Assembly: GCA_028293725.1 (NCBI GenBank) | Contig: JAQGOE010000345.1 | Coordinates: 1 to 5,544, forward strand | Source: Gammaproteobacteria bacterium | Lineage (GTDB): Bacteria > Pseudomonadota > Gammaproteobacteria > Steroidobacterales > Steroidobacteraceae | DNA length: 5,544 nt | Direction of reading: 5' to 3' | Shown: positions 4,661-5,544 of the stretch, in pieces | Position numbering within the stretch: the stretch's first letter is position 1 | How the letters are laid out: each line of letters opens with the position of its first letter | Position numbers and translations under genes: made by a program | Notes under the pieces: model-generated | Seen by the model: the letters and a program-made list of their open reading frames with translations, nothing else | The model's database searches: none | Told to the model about the DNA's origin: nothing

Positions 4661-5544
4661 ATGAGCGCGAATCGTTTGATCGGCCGGCTGCGCCTTGGCG
4701 TTGCACTGGGTGTCGTCAGCCTCATGGCGGCTCTCCTCAGCACACCCGCGAGCTTCGCTCACCCCAGTGGCGATCCGCCGCCGGCGGCAGCCGAATCGAC
4801 CCGGGCGCCCCTGCTCGTGGAGCAGAAAGGCCCCGAAGGCCAGGGAGCCGCGGCCGCCGCCGCGCCACCCAACACGGACCCGGCGAATCTGGAGGGAATT
4901 TGGAAGGCGGATCATGTGCAACCGCTGGTTCAGGCCGCTCTGGGCACCACGGGTCCCCTGGTTACGGTCGAGGGGACAGAGCCTCCCTATACCGCGGAAG
5001 GACAGAATATATTTTGGCACCGCATTTTGATGGAGCAACGCGGAACTCCCGTCGCTAACACCGCGGCCCTGTATCTACCGAGCATTCCTCTGAACAGCCT
5101 GAGCCTCGACCTGGACCCGTTCACCCTCCTGCAGACGCGGGACCAGGTCGTGGTGCTGTGGGAAAACGGCACCGCATGGCAAATCTATCTGAACAAGCCG
5201 CAGCCCCACCATCTGAAGCCGACCTACCGCGGGCATTCGGTGGGGCATTGGGAAGGCGCCACGCTCGTGGTCGACTCCAGCGGCTTCAATACCCGCACGT
5301 GGCTGGACTCTCACGGCTCGCCGCACAGCGCCGACCTGCGGTTCATCACCCGGATCAGTAAGATCCACGCGGGCAGACAGCTCGAATTCCTGACCACTTT
5401 CGATGACCCGAAGTTTTATCGCGAGCCGTTCACCGTGCGGCGCACCGCCACGTGGCGGCCGGATCTGCACCTGTTGGAAGTTGAAATCGAGAACACGCGG
5501 GATGAGAACAACGAGGGGCTCGTCTACGAGGATGGGGAGCGACC
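4661..5544 (+). CDS. exported GHWEG-motif family protein C, no cysteines seen (3' partial)
   Basis: Third member of the uncharacterised family. The frame stays open to the right edge, with 294 residues visible and no stop. A signal peptide covers 1-33 (NRLIGRLRLG, hydrophobic ALGVVSLMAALL, cleavage after SFA), giving a mature start HPSGD. A low-complexity Ala/Pro/Glu linker follows to about 75, including a run of six alanines. The domain then has NLEGIW (G79-x-W81), LYLPSIPLNSLSLDLDPF, VVVLWENGTAWQIYLNKPQPH, YRGHSVGHWEGATLVVDSSGF (G195-H196-W197), HSADLRF, LEFLTTFDDPKFYREPF and TATWRPD. Both cysteines of A and B are absent: the AAC segment reads AALYLP near residue 137, and the late CE reads IE at residue 276. 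No cysteine occurs in any visible residue. It is the second gene of the downstream pair and probably co-transcribed with it. Most of the domain is present, so only a short tail is likely missing. Confidence 0.9.
   Translation, partial: MSANRLIGRLRLGVALGVVSLMAALLSTPASFAHPSGDPPPAAAESTRAPLLVEQKGPEGQGAAAAAAPPNTDPANLEGIWKADHVQPLVQAALGTTGPLVTVEGTEPPYTAEGQNIFWHRILMEQRGTPVANTAALYLPSIPLNSLSLDLDPFTLLQTRDQVVVLWENGTAWQIYLNKPQPHHLKPTYRGHSVGHWEGATLVVDSSGFNTRTWLDSHGSPHSADLRFITRISKIHAGRQLEFLTTFDDPKFYREPFTVRRTATWRPDLHLLEVEIENTRDENNEGLVYEDGER

Noticed and set aside
4481..5058. Overlapping open frames on both strands (about 185 codons each) across the start of gene C
   Set aside because: The correct frame from 4661 gives a signal peptide and conserved family motifs through to the window edge; the others do not.

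Overview
The window is a GC-rich bacterial segment with every supported gene on the + strand. Dense coding, AGGAG-type ribosome sites, GTG starts and the protein families point to a proteobacterium. A soil or aquatic lineage such as Steroidobacteraceae or a sphingomonad would fit, but that placement is inference only. No RNA genes, mobile elements or CRISPR arrays were seen.

Layout: (1) 1-1368 is the 3' part of a large GntR/FCD regulator, running in from the left edge. It carries two consecutive winged-helix plus FCD-like units, about twice the usual family length. (2) A 69-bp gap follows, with a perfect 10-bp stem-loop over the regulator's stop codon. (3) 1438-4070 is a compact, operon-like run of four genes for exported proteins: a DUF6152-type small protein, a SnoaL/NTF2-like protein, and two members (A and B) of an uncharacterised family marked by an N-terminal GxW and a central GHWEG-type motif. 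Gaps are 10 and 29 bp plus one overlap. (4) A 129-bp gap at 4071-4199 has a weak promoter-like sequence and a short direct repeat. (5) 4200-5544 repeats the theme: a second, more canonical DUF6152 protein followed after 14 bp by a third GHWEG-family protein (C), cut by the right edge.

The six genes downstream of the regulator all encode predicted Sec signal peptides, so the locus looks like a periplasmic or secreted protein system. It appears to have grown by duplication of a DUF6152 + GHWEG-family module and to be under a neighbouring double-unit GntR regulator. None of these secreted families has a firmly known biochemical role that can be read from the sequence. The most testable ideas are an exposed N-terminal histidine pair on both mature DUF6152 proteins (possible metal site), a predicted disulfide in GHWEG proteins A and B that is lost as a pair in C, and a regulator whose FCD domains lack the usual metal-binding histidines.
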